From Malurus cyaneus samueli (lineage: Eukaryota > Chordata > Aves > Passeriformes > Maluridae), in assembly GCA_009741485.1 (NCBI GenBank), contig CM019214.1:54586550-54650549 (forward strand): a stretch of 64,000 bases of DNA, read 5' to 3'. The notes below the pieces were generated by a model. It made no database searches and was not told the origin of the DNA. It worked only from the letters and a program-made list of their open reading frames with translations. The position numbers and the translations under genes were made by a program. Positions 1-11,862 of the stretch are shown here, piece after piece (the first letter of the stretch is position 1; the number at the start of each line of letters is the position of its first letter).

Positions 1-3000
1 GTTCTGAGCAGGTTGGGGAAAGAAAAAAAAAATATGAAAGAAAAAGAAAAATGTTGTGAGTGATGCATAACACCCAAAAATTCAGGGCTTTCAAATGGAA
101 AGTAGTAACTAGTGTTGCTGTGTTTCCATATGTTTGACAGCTTTCCCACTTCTCAGTCTGGAAGTGAAAGATTTTATGTGTTAAGAAGGTCACAACCAAA
201 GTGGTGTGCACTAAGAATAGAATGGCAGCTGTTTTCATTTGTGTAGATAAAATCAAAATAATTTGCTAAAACATAAGAGAAGTTCAACTAAAAACACAAT
301 TTCTAATTTTTTTTATTAATTCATTGATTTCTGAAAGGAACTTTTTTTGGTTTTTTTTCTTGATAAAATTGTATTCTCATCTTCTTGACTGTGAAGGAGG
401 ACAACTTTTTCTTAAGCTTGTTGGGAAAATTTTGTTGGGAAAAAATAAGGTAGTCATAATAATTATGATCTGATGCCATGGCACTAAAAGCAATTACAGG
501 TGGTTAAAAGAGATGCCTTCCTTTGAGGGTTATTATTTGAGTTTTTGTGACATGCTTGTCTCTTTTGTTGGTTGGTTATTTGGTTTGTTTCTGCTAAAGT
601 TAAACTGTTCTCAGTAGTGAGGATATAAAAGAGATTTTGGAAGTGATTTTAAATGTGAGGAAGGAAGAAATACATGAAAAGGTAGGGAGAAGAAATTAAG
701 AGAAACTGCTGTGTAAAGTATGGGGACAAGGCTCTTCAAGGGATAAAAGAAAGAAAATTACTGGATATATGCTCAGAATGGAGGATCCTATGGAATGAAG
801 AAAAAAGTAAAAATTTGTTCCATGGATAATCTACTTTCTTTTATGTCAATGAAAAAGAAAAAACAGCTGAATTCAGCTTACCTGGCCAGTGTATCACATT
901 CTACACTTCTCTAGAAGAGCATAAGGATGGGAGAGGACACCAAAGACTTCGTTAACTCTCAGTAATCTGGAATTTCTAAAAGTGGAAAAGGAAAAAAGAA
1001 GAGACTGGTAAAATTGTACAATGAAATTAAAACTTAGTACTTCCTTCTTTGAAATTAGTGTCTGAGGCTTATTATTTGTAGACTTAAGCATCTGCAGGAA
1101 AATGCAATCTGGAGGTGTATTTCTGTCTTCTACATTTTCAGGTGAATAGCAGTGATGAACACCTGAGTAAAGTGATAATTGCCTCAAAAAGGGAGTTTAA
1201 AAAGTCCAACTGTGTAGGGCAAGAAAGAAAAAATGCATAACAAAACATAGAAAGAAATCTAGTGCCTGGAGTGATCGAGGTCTCTATACAATCGACCGAT
1301 TTTAAAATCTAAGATATCTCCATCATATTCCTGTTAAACTACATATGCAATATACTTGTAAGATAATTTAACTTAGTTCCTTATCTAGAAAGAAGACAGC
1401 CCCAGAGACAAATATAGACTTATTTTGTCCAAATATTTTAAGTGTTCTTTTTTTTCTCTCCCATTAATTGATTTGTTGATTTAAAGTTACTGACATGGAA
1501 GCTTAATCAGTCTAACATGTGATATCTTTTCTCTCGCCTCCTCTCTGTGCTGCAATGATTTTAGTGAAAATATGAAAATGACAAACATTTCTTATACATT
1601 GAAGTTGAAAAATGAACAAAGATATGATTTAAAGGAGCAAATTTGATTAAAGTAACTTCTGCATTAATCCATTACAACCCACAAAATTATTTTAGTCCCA
1701 TGGAGTGATTTTTTCACTTTCTTATTTATGGAAATGTACTATAATTAACATATTTTGCAAGTGACATTTCAAAGGTATTTCTGTATTATTTAAAACTATA
1801 CATTCCATATGATTCCTTGCAATATTTTATTATTCCACATTCTTTGTTGATCATCTCTTTCTTTCAATAACATGAATTTCTCTCGCTAATCCATGACATG
1901 GAAATTAAGGGCATTATCATCTGTGTCCGTATTTGATGGACACTGAGTTGAGAGCAGAATATTCTGGATTTCAACTTTCTCATAGCAATCTGCTTCCTTA
2001 CAGCACTTTCTGTGACTGGAATTGTGCAGTTAATACCACGAAAAAGTTTAAAACAGAAGGTCAGACACAATTTGCTCCTGTGGATAGTAGCCTGCCATCT
2101 TGAAAATAATTAGCTTATGGTTTTGAGTCAGTGCTCATGGCTGAGTTGCACAAGAGTTTAGGGTCTTGCAGATGAGTTCATGAAGTTATTTATAAGGTGA
2201 ATCCATACTGTCAATCTAGTTATAGCCTCAGTATTAATAAACTTCTAAAATGTTTCTGTAGAAAATTTGCTTCTACATAAATTGCTGCTTACAACAGACA
2301 AAAGCAAACATTTCAGTAATTTGAATTGTGAATGGTCTCATATGCTTATGGAACACATTTTTAAAGAAACTTCTGCAACATTTTTAAGGAAATTCTCTGG
2401 AAAGCTGTAATTAATATGACTAGTAAAGTTAGTATATTTCAGTAATTAAATGTTCATGCTTCTTACACAGCATGTCACTAGATGTCACTCTGGATTCCAT
2501 TATTTGGCATTCTGGTGATTTCTAAATTTTTCTGCCTTTCTGTGTCTATTTTCCCCGCAACAAACCTGAACAGACAATGTAAAATGTGCATGAATAACAC
2601 AGAATTGCTGACTGAATGTCAATTTTCTAGTGTGTGACTTCTATTGATCACTCATTATTGACATGAAGGTCTCTAGTGTCTCTCCTTTCCTCTTTAAACT
2701 CTTTCTCAGCTAAAATTTCCAAACAACAGAACCAGAAGGCCTTGAAGAATGGGATGATTCAGGTCTCTTAGGATGTTTTACAGAGTACTTTGACCTCAGG
2801 AAGGCATCAGAGGTACCTTTTTATAAAGCCTCAACAACTGTTTGGAATAAAAAATTTAAACACTGGGAAAAAAAGAACCTCCTACTTAAATTGAACAGCT
2901 TTCATTGACACTTTTTTGGTGTAAATATAACTGGCTGCTTTTGGCAAACATAAAGACCTTTGAAACAGTTTTTTAAATGTATGCATTTCCCTTCCTTGTA

Positions 3001-5723
3001 GCCAATAAAATATAAATAGCATTTTCACGGTGACAAATGACATGTAGTACAGTATTCTATGATCATGGTTCCAGGATTTTATTTCTTTTAGCTTTGTATA
3101 CATTAATTAAGTATACACAATCAGGGTTGAGTGCAGAGACAGCTAAATAAACAAATGACACTGTAGAAAGGTCTTTCTGCATACTAATCATATCCTACAT
3201 CTGCAAGCAAAAGCTCTATAAATCGATTTGCTCTTTCACATCAAAAGACAAACAGTGAGGCAAGTCAGCAGTTCCTTTGTCAAAGTCACAGAGATTGCTG
3301 TTCTTCACAAATGCATTTCTACAGAGCTGAATTCAACCATTTGATGATTAGCATTATTGGCAACTCTTCAAAGAAGATTCATCAAGTAATTTGCAATTGG
3401 ATTGGTTGCCATTTTTGTGATTCTACCCCATGAAATTGAACAAAAAATGATTGACATTTGAATTCTTACTTGGAGGACAAAGTGAACTAGCATAAGAAAA
3501 AGAAGCAAGCAGATTCCCAAGAGGTTGGGAAGCTGCTGTGATGTCTCTGGTGATTCCCACATGGGCCAGATCAGATAGGACTGAAAATTAAATGAATTGG
3601 TAGGGCAAAGACAAGCAGGAAGATACAACTTCCTGTAAATATAAGAAAAAGTAAAAGTGTGAGTTTTTTAATTTGTCAATGTATGTATGTGTGCTTATGT
3701 AACCCTTCCAAACACCACATCCATTCATGTGAGAAAAATCTCACTGATGAGGGAAAATCAGTCTTTCACTTCCCATGTTATGTGTGCAAGAATTGAGCTC
3801 CCTGCTATCAATGCACATTAGTTATGTATGACAAAATTAAAGAATAACACAACATATTTGTGTCTGCATGTAAATAATATGCAGCTGTGTGAGTAGCTGT
3901 ACGTGATGTGGCTGAGTAAAGGAACTATTCAGACCTTGATAATCTTATTTGCTCACAGATTTCCATTTTTTGAAACAATCCCACAAAGCAAACGAAAAAT
4001 ACTTGCTGGAATTCTTATGTATTTTGTTTCCTGCTTTCTCTGTTTCAGAAATTATGAATCAGAACTCTCTCTGCCTTGGCAAAATTGCAAAGATGTTTGG
4101 ATTCCTCCTTGAGTGTGGAATTCCCTAAAATAAGAGAAGGGTGGAACTTACTACAGAGATGTATAGATAGAAAATGAAGTGTATATGAGCCCATTTTCTG
4201 ATAGGTCCATAGCTTTTTTCATCTGCAGGATATTTATTGTATGAGGCTTTTTTTGGTTATCATGAAGCTCATGCTTGCATAGCCTCTTCTATGAAATAGA
4301 TTTTCTCTCCTAGGTTTTGACCTCTAATGACCTCATATATTTTTGGACAGACTGACCCCTCTGTTACCTGTTAACTCTACATAAGTGCAGGTAAATCTAT
4401 TCTGTGTACAATTAGGCTGATTAAAACAGGGTGCAGACTTATTTCTAATATCTTTACTCTTTAATTTCTCAATGTGAATAATCCCACAAAAATTAGAATA
4501 ATTGATGGTGTGTCAGCATAGTACTCTAGATAAGATGAGACAAAACAATAAAACTGAATATAAAGCAAAAAAAGTGGCAGAATTTACTGGGAAAGTTGTT
4601 TAAAGAGTATCAAGTTATTTAAATTATCTCACACATTTTCATTTACTTTAATATGAGGAAGCCTGGGAGGGTTTTTTTTTGCCAGATATCTGTTCAGATG
4701 CCTTTCCAAAAAACTTTAAAAAAAATCTGTACAAACCAAATCAGATCCTTAATTTTGAATTTTAACTTGAGCAGACTTTCATAATCTAAAATTAGGACCC
4801 ACAGACAGCTAAAGACTGAACTTGAAACCATATTGCCATTGTAAGTATATCCAAGCTGCCTTTTCAAATATACTTGTTGAATAATAGTAATGAAGAAATT
4901 CCTTCTCTAGACAAGACACAGATGAGAACACTGCTTTACAGAATATGTACCACATAGTAATTGAATTTTAAAAGGCTTTGGGTTATGTTGTCCAGGACTA
5001 ATTTGTCTAAAAACAGTCTCTAAGTGAAGGACTGTTTTTGAAGACAGCTGGATCCCTACACATGTGATCCAGAGGTTTCCTGGTCTGATCTCGAGTCTAG
5101 GGGAAGCAACCATTAAAATATGTTTCTTTTACAATCTCAGTGGCTGACCTTAAGACCAAGGGTGTAATACCTCTCTGGAGTGTAATGGCTCCCTATCTAT
5201 CCTGCAATAATTCTCAAAGTAGATGTTTTTCTCCATGGTTGGATTAATGTAACTGCCTGTTATTGTATGAAATCATACAAACAACTAAGGATGTTAACCC
5301 CTCCCCCAAGATTCATGTGTCTAAGTGAGGTACTAAGCCTTGGTACATGGTGTCCCTGAATCCTGCCTGTCATCAGAATCTCCATTAAAGAATGACGGGG
5401 GATAATCAGTGTTAAAAGTCCTCTGAAAGGTATTAGTGTGGAGACACTCCTAATAATGTCTAAGCATATATGTCCCTCCTGTTGTTGAAGCCATCATACA
5501 AACAAATATAAATACATCTGGGCACCTATATATGACAAGTTTAAAATAATCAGGTGGAGAAAAATATCTGATATGGTTTCATGTTTTTTCTTAAAATGAC
5601 TGCCCATGGCACAATGGTAAACATATTATATTTTAAAGAATCAGATGCTTATTTCCTGTTCATCATATTTATTTCTCTCTTGCAAGTTATGTTCTAATAT
5701 CAGTGTCAGTAGTATCTCCCAAT
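1..5723. other. AT-rich unique DNA, no gene recognised
   Basis: I see no gene, RNA or clear transposon here. Open frames are short and look random. The frame on the minus strand at 3368-3628 (86 codons) is rich in hydrophobic residues, but I recognise no family and see no supporting exon structure. A pyrimidine tract ending in CAG near 4049 looks like a splice acceptor, but the 20-codon frame after it has no recognisable content. Conserved non-coding elements could be present and would be invisible without an alignment. Confidence 0.6.
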
Positions 5724-5741
5724 AAAAAAAAAAAAAAAAAA
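5724..5741 (+). repeat. Poly-A run (18 bp)
   Basis: An uninterrupted run of about 18 A, preceded directly by AAT so that an AATAAA hexamer merges into the run. No retrotransposon body was recognised upstream, so this is listed as a simple repeat. Confidence 0.9.
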
Positions 5742-7037
5742 GAAAACAGTTCTCATCTCAAGAAAATACAGTGACTTTTAGTCAAATGTAAACTTAAAAA
5801 AACCCACAAAAGAATCACAAAGGGAAAATAAAAAATCACTTCAGGCTGTGATTGTCCTCACTTTTAAGTTATATCAAAGAAATAGTTTGAGGAAATTCAA
5901 CAAAACTAAAACCACTGGATCTGCTTAGTGATATGAGAATTTCTGCTTTTTCCAAGGAAATCTTCCTTATTTGAAAAGTCAAGTAAACAGAAAGAATCAG
6001 CAATGCTGATTGATATTGATATTCTAATAGCTTTAATTTCTCCTCCACTATGAGATCCCTCACAATATAACTGGAAACTATGAAAAACTATGGCAATATA
6101 ATTAATATTTATTCTAAAAGATTCTTGAGTATCATATCTATGACCTCAATTGAAGTAACTATCATTTTTTAGCTGTGTTGATTTGATTCATTTAATGTCA
6201 CATTCACTTCTGGAATAAATAGATGTGTCTCTCACTTTAGTGAATATATGGAACAAATATGGTGTAATGTTACAGACTATGCATAAAATATTTTGGCAAC
6301 ATCTAGAGAAACTGGAGATCACTCTATCACTTCTTATTGAGCCTGAGGAAAATAATTCACTGTGTATTATACCAGATGCTGATTCTTGTATGTACTTTAG
6401 GTGTTTCTTACATATTTTTGGTATGTGCTATTCAGTGAATGTCTTCAAAAGGAATATTCATTGTCTTGGTGATCCAGGTTTTGTGTAATGGTATATAAGC
6501 TCTTACAGAGTACCGTCCTCACTGTTCAGAAAGTTGCTTCTTAGAGTATTATATCTCCAAATTATACTAGCATTAGAGAGAGATTGTTTTTATGAGCAGA
6601 AGTTGGGATATCACTCATTAATTGGCTAGCTCATAAAGTGGTGAATTGATAAAACTAACCATAGTTCTAAGAGGAATTCCATGCTAATGGATTTTAAAAA
6701 TACACCTGATTCTGGGGCTTATGTTAGCCAGACTGACTATTCACTCACGGCTGCTCAGAGATTACTGCAGTGCTTTGTGTTTTCATGTTACAGCAGTACT
6801 AGTCACTTGCAATGCAGTCTTACTCCCGACTATAGTATGCTATACCTCTTGTTTTCCCATGAACACTGAGGAAGTGAAATAATTCTTTATTTTTCCCTTA
6901 GAGTGTTCTGAACACTTGATGATACAAACATGAATATAAGAGTTTGGAAGTGATTCGTGGCCCTTTAATTAAAAAGTAGCCGTTGTTGAACAAGATTATA
7001 CTTCCTGGGGAAATTGTAAAAGGAATAGATGGAAAAG
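5742..7037. other. Unique DNA, nothing recognised
   Basis: AT-rich sequence without recognisable repeats, RNA genes or coding exons. The open frame at 6225-6488 (plus, 87 codons) has no family resemblance that I can see. Confidence 0.5.
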
Positions 7038-7131
7038 TTCTTTCTTTTTCTTTTCCTCTCTCTTTCTCCCTCTTTTTTTTTTTTTTCATTCTCCTCCCAT
7101 TCTTCCTTGCTCTCTTTCTCTCTTCTTTCTA
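7038..7131 (+). repeat. Pyrimidine-rich (CT)n/T tract
   Basis: About 95 bases made almost only of C and T, including a run of 14 T around 7073-7086 and several TCTCTC stretches. It explains the phenylalanine/serine/leucine-rich plus-strand frame at 6983-7288 and the lysine/glutamate-rich minus-strand frame over the same place, neither of which is likely to be a gene. It may be length-variable. Confidence 0.85.
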
Positions 7132-7964
7132 CAACACTCCACTGTTGTTCAGTTTTTTCTTCAGACAGCCCTTCATCACTGAGGCACCAGTAGATTTCAA
7201 CCCAGGAATCCAGAGTAATTTATTTGTTTGCTGTCTCCTGAACATTGCACTGATTATTAATCAGGTGCAGTGTAAATCCATTTTCTAAAGAATAGGTGTC
7301 TTCCTTCATAAGGAACCATTCATAATTGACACTGTTGACTATAATAAGGATAAAATTATTCTAGTGCTAGAATTATAGTTCTCAGCAGTGGCTTGAACTA
7401 TGTCAGAAGTAGCAGCCCCATTCTTGATGATAATAAGAAACCATGCAACTACTAAAATAAGCAAAAGGGCTTAATAAATTAGTCTAAATTTTGATATCTG
7501 TGTCCTAGGTTTGTTCCACTGCAGAAAGACCTGTATCTGCTTACAACTGAGCATGTAGGAAGGATGGCTATAAATCATCAAGTGTTGAAACTTTGGGCAT
7601 ACCCTTGATTAATGAAGGGCATGGCATGATGCTTATGGAGCTGGGGTTTAGAGTGCCACAGTTTATGTGTTTACTTTTTTACGCACTGGAGTTGACTCTG
7701 ACTCTAACATGCCAAGTAAGTGTAGGGTTTAAACCACTTAAATAGCTGTCTTCAACTGCAACACGCTCATTAGTCTTCTACAAATGGATGGAACAATATA
7801 GCAAAAAATGCAGGAAAAACAAAAGTTTGAGAAGTAACAAAATTAACTTCCGTTTGCTTGTAGAGCTACCATAATGGGTAAAAGAAGTCTTTCCTCTCAT
7901 CTACAATAAAATATGTTGGACCTTCAAAAAATGCTATTCTTTTATAGTATGTCCAAAGCAAAAA
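7132..7964. other. Unique DNA, nothing recognised
   Basis: No transposon, RNA gene or coding exon could be recognised in this stretch. Confidence 0.5.
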
Positions 7965-8092
7965 TCCAAACCAAACAAAAACAGAAAAAAAATAACAAAA
8001 AATAAAACACCAACAAAACCCAAAACAACCAAAAAAAAAAAAAAAAAAAAAAAAACAAACCCCAAACCAAACCACAAACAAAATACCTGCAT
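7965..8092 (+). repeat. A-rich low-complexity tract with poly-A core
   Basis: A/C-rich sequence with irregular CAAA, CCAAA and AAAAC units around a pure A run of about 25 bases (8031-8055). The minus-strand frame here is a phenylalanine/tryptophan/cysteine low-complexity artefact of the tract. Confidence 0.85.
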
Positions 8093-8660
8093 GCAAAAGG
8101 TGTAAAATTACAAATCTTTATTATCCTTATTGTTCAGTTACCATCAGCTGACCTAAACCCTTATTACCATGAAAATATTTTGTGTAAAGATATCTGCCTT
8201 TCTAGGGCTTCTGCAGAAACATGCCTAAGCATCCTAGTAGAGCTTTTGTTTTTAAAGACAGAAATTTCATTAACAGGCCCTGGTAAAGGTGTGCTTTTCT
8301 CTTTCCACCCTTCTCCCCCACAACTTTTCTCCTCAAATATTTGTGAATTTACCTGTTTCAATAAAATAAGCATTGACATAAATCCCTTGTTAACTGTAAA
8401 ATAACACTGGACTAGATCTACGTCAATATCTAAGACTTGCAGCTTTCAAAAAGTGCAAGCAAATTTCTAACTGAACTCAAAATAATGTGCTAGTCTATGA
8501 CTCACAGATCCATCTGATGTGTTTTGGCTATCTAATGTTGGTATTTTGATTTTTGTAGTTCCAAACATTTTCTTATTTACAATATTATATATTATTTGCT
8601 ATTTAAATTCTGTTTGCATCTAATTTCTGAAAGATGGGTTCAAGAAATTTGAACTGATAA
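8093..8660. other. Unique DNA flanking a CR1
   Basis: No feature recognised. The short open frames on both strands at 8164-8404 overlap each other and have no recognisable family. Confidence 0.5.
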
Positions 8661-9505
8661 TCATAGAGTCATAGAGTATTTTGGATTGGAGAGAGCCTTT
8701 AAAGGTATCCAAGTACAACCATTCTGCAATCAACTGGGACATCTTCAATTTCATCAGATTTCTCAGTGCTCTGTCCAATCTGACTGTGAATATTTCCAGG
8801 GATGGGACATCTACTGCCTATCTGGTCAGCCTGTTTCAATGTTTCACCCCCTTCATCATAAAAAAATAAATTATTCTTCATTGGTCCAATTCTACCCTCT
8901 CTTAGTTTAAAATCATTGCCCTTTGTCCTATTGCAACACCACCTACTAAAATATTCGCCCCCATGTTTCTTACAGGCTCCCCTCTAAGTGTTGAAAGGCT
9001 GCAATAAGTTTATTCTGGAACCTTCTCTTCTCCAGACTGAAAGACTCCAGCTCTCTCAGTCTGGCTTGGTAAGAGAGATCCATCCTTGTCCCTTCTTTGG
9101 TCCTTGTCGCTGTATGTTTGTAGCAGTCATGTTTGAGACTCCGCAGGTATACCTGAGGATTAGCCAGTTAGCCAGGTGAAGGATCCTGCAACGCAGTCTG
9201 GAGTGTAGTGCCCGGACTCAAACTTAGGAGCGACAGGGCAATGATCATCTCTCCCTTACCCTGCTAGACAAGCTTCTTTTGGTGCAGCTCAGGACACGTT
9301 GTGCCTTTCCTGGACTGACAGTTGCTCCACTTCTTTCATTCCTCCACTAAGAACCCCCCATAAGAAGCACACTTTCCTCCCTGTATCTCCCAGCCTGTGT
9401 GGGCTCTGGGGGCTGCACTGAGTCACGTGCAGAATCTTGCACTTGGCGTTATTAAACCTCATGAAGTTCACACAGGTCCAACTCTGAAGCTCCTCAAACT
9501 CAATA
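8661..9505 (-). mobile_element. CR1 non-LTR retrotransposon, 5'-truncated, 3' end and RT C-terminus
   Basis: This is an antisense CR1 LINE. On the plus strand it opens with the reverse complement of the CR1 tail (TCATAGAGTCATAGAG). Next comes the 3' part with landmarks such as 'ccagggatgggacatct' and 'cctttgtcctattgcaac', then the end of ORF2. The minus-strand frame at 9289-9528 gives a recognisable CR1 segment: a run like NFMRFNNAKCKILHVT corresponds to the conserved N-L-M-K-F-N-K-A-K-C-K-V-L-H-L block after the RT catalytic core, followed by a degraded RLGD. Frameshifts and stops separate this from the rest of ORF2. The RT core, endonuclease and ORF1 are missing, as usual for truncated CR1. 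It is inactive. The family is certain; the subfamily was not determined. Confidence 0.93.
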
Positions 9506-11509
9506 AATGCAACATGATATTCACACATTCTTCTTTAATGGGATTCTTTTATTTCACTGTAACATTACTGATATGTTATGTTCTATTCTAATACAAATCT
9601 CTTATACTAACTTAATTTTGTTTACAGAGTACAATTTGGAAACTGTTTGACTTCTTCATTTCAACTAAGGGAAATATGTGTTCTTGGATGTTTTTTATCG
9701 ATAACATATGAAAATATGTTTTTATCACCTAGTTAGTGCCAATAATTTCTTAGCTAACTGTTGTGGAATATCTTATATTTCTTCTGCTTTTCATGTAAAT
9801 GAAAATGGCTTTGAAATATTAGAGTTGGAAGAAGATATTGTCAGAGTTATATTTTCACTTTACGGGTTTCCTCCATTCCCTATTTTTAAAGATTTGGGTT
9901 TGGGGTTTTTCTTACCTTTATATACAATAATTGAAATACCAGAAAAGACAAGGAGTTCACCTGGTGTAGTAACCTGTGTCTGACAGGGACCAATATGTCT
10001 TCAGAGAAGCTTCAAAACCATATGAGGCAACTGTAGAATTACATGCATCTGAATGTTGTTCTTTCTCATTTGTGCCCTGAGGCACACATATCTGTTTTTT
10101 TCTGTAGATGGTCCTTTAATGCTCAAAGAAGGCTGACAAAAGTCACTGTTTCAAAGAGTCAAAATTAAACTGCAAATACACTATCCTTTGTCCTCCAAGT
10201 ATACCTAGGAATTTTCTAAGAAGATGGGTTTTGAAATCTCCTGTATAACAGAGACTAAAAAATACCTGCTGTGTAATGGAAGGCAGTAGAAGACTCATCT
10301 ATCTCTTCATAGAAAATTCAGTGGTCAGGAAATGTCATTACAGTACAACACAGTGTACTGTTCTTCAAACAGGTAGTTGTATAAAATTGTCTGTCTCTTT
10401 AGCCATTTTATCTTTTCTGTCTTTTTACCCTTGTGTTGTTGTCTTCATTTATCATCACTTTCTCCATTCTGTGAGACTTCAGGATTTTTCTTTTCGCTCA
10501 CAAAATGTCTTCATCATTCCTGTGTTAGTCTTTAACATCTAGCAATTGTTTTCTTACCCTCTTTCAGTCATTATAATGAACAGAAACATACTTTAGCTGC
10601 ACATAGATCAAATCTATTAGAGGTTTGTTCTGAAAGTATTTTGAAAACCACTGCAGAAATGCTACTAAGTGTTGAGAACACAATATCCTTAACCTTCACA
10701 GAGCCTACCAGGTGCACAACTTTCACACCCAGCTCACTTCACTCACTAACAAAATCGTACCCTGGTTGCTTGTTTTCCTTTTATTGTCTTTAAGGGGATC
10801 GAATCTATCACCATAAATCTTAAATATCTCCAAAACTACAAGTAAAAATACATAAATATATGTAACAGATGCAGAATTGCCTCCTGGGATGCATGTATTA
10901 TGCATACAGAACTGTCATAACATCCCTCACACAATCACATTTTTTCCTCTGCTCATGGTCTTTACACCTATCTCATTTTGACAATATACCTGGAAGTAAT
11001 GTGGATACTAAAATGTAACTAACACCATAAAAACACATTTGACACTTTCTGGAATTTACTTATTTATATAAATACATATTTTTCTAATCCACCTAGATTA
11101 GAAAAAGCAGTAACCACATAAAAATATTTCCTTTTTTAAAGCAATATACTGAAAAGAAAGTGATGATTTTCAGGACGTAAACGTCTTTTGAACAAATTAA
11201 TAGACTACTTTTAATCCACATAGTGCAATTTTACTTTTTTTTTAGTATCCTAGCTCTCACTTTAGAAGAGAGAAAAAAGTTAAGTTTTATTTTTATTGCA
11301 ATATATCTCTCTAAATTTGCCAATTATATTGTAAGAGGGTCATATTGACCCCTGATCTAACTGATCCAGTTCAAATTCTTAACCTGTTAGCTGAAAAGTG
11401 GTCGATCTTCTAATTCAAGAGTAAAATATTTTGATTCTTTTTCCTAATTTATTTTTTCTAATTTGGGAGCAGATTTTTTCTGATGTTTCCTCTGCTTGGT
11501 ACTGGTAAC
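9506..11509. other. Unique DNA, nothing recognised
   Basis: AT-rich sequence between two CR1 copies. Open frames at 9708-9983 and 10276-10542 (plus, about 90 codons each) resemble no family known to me and have no evident splice or polyadenylation context. Confidence 0.5.
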
Positions 11510-11862
11510 CTTTACTCAGCTCTGGCAGGGTTCACACCTGGGGTGCTGCATTTAGAGACACAGAGTTGCTGGAGAATGTTCAATGAAGGGTCATGAGGAT
11601 GATGAAGGGATTGGAGCATCTGTCCCATGAGAAGAGGCTGAGGGAGCTGGGCCTTTTTGGCTTGAAGAAATCGAGGAGGAAATAAATACCTGAGAAATAA
11701 ATACCTGAGTGGAGCAAGAAGGACAGAGCCAACCTTGTTGCAGTGATGCCCAGTCACAGGACAAGGGCACAGCGATGGGCACACACTGAAACATTGGCTC
11801 TAGGTCATCCTGATCAAGGGGAAAATTGGACAAGATGATCTCCAGAGCAACATTCCCTGAGT
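11510..11862 (+). mobile_element. CR1 fragment, internally rearranged
   Basis: A sense-strand CR1 piece covering the last part of ORF2 and part of the 3' UTR. Landmarks in order are a degraded 'CACCTGGGGTGCTGCAT' (from HLEYC), 'gcatctgtcccatgagaagaggctgagggagctgggc' (HLSYEERLRELG) and 'cagtcacaggacaagggcacagcgatgggcacacactgaaac'. It closes with 'gacaagatgatctccagagc', the standard CR1 3' motif. The segment coding for the middle part is missing or scrambled, and a 15-bp perfect tandem duplication sits at 11680-11709. The extreme 3' tail is absent. The minus-strand frames at 11512-12001 are shadows of this element. It is non-functional. Confidence 0.85.
11680..11709 (+). repeat. Perfect 15-bp tandem duplication
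   Basis: The unit AAATAAATACCTGAG occurs twice in a row with no mismatch, inside an otherwise decayed CR1. Perfect identity in an old element suggests that the duplication is much younger than the insertion. Confidence 0.9.

Noticed and set aside
4020..4112. Splice-acceptor-like pyrimidine tract followed by a 20-codon frame
   Set aside because: A polypyrimidine-CAG string is common by chance. The short downstream frame has no recognisable content and no donor partner was found.
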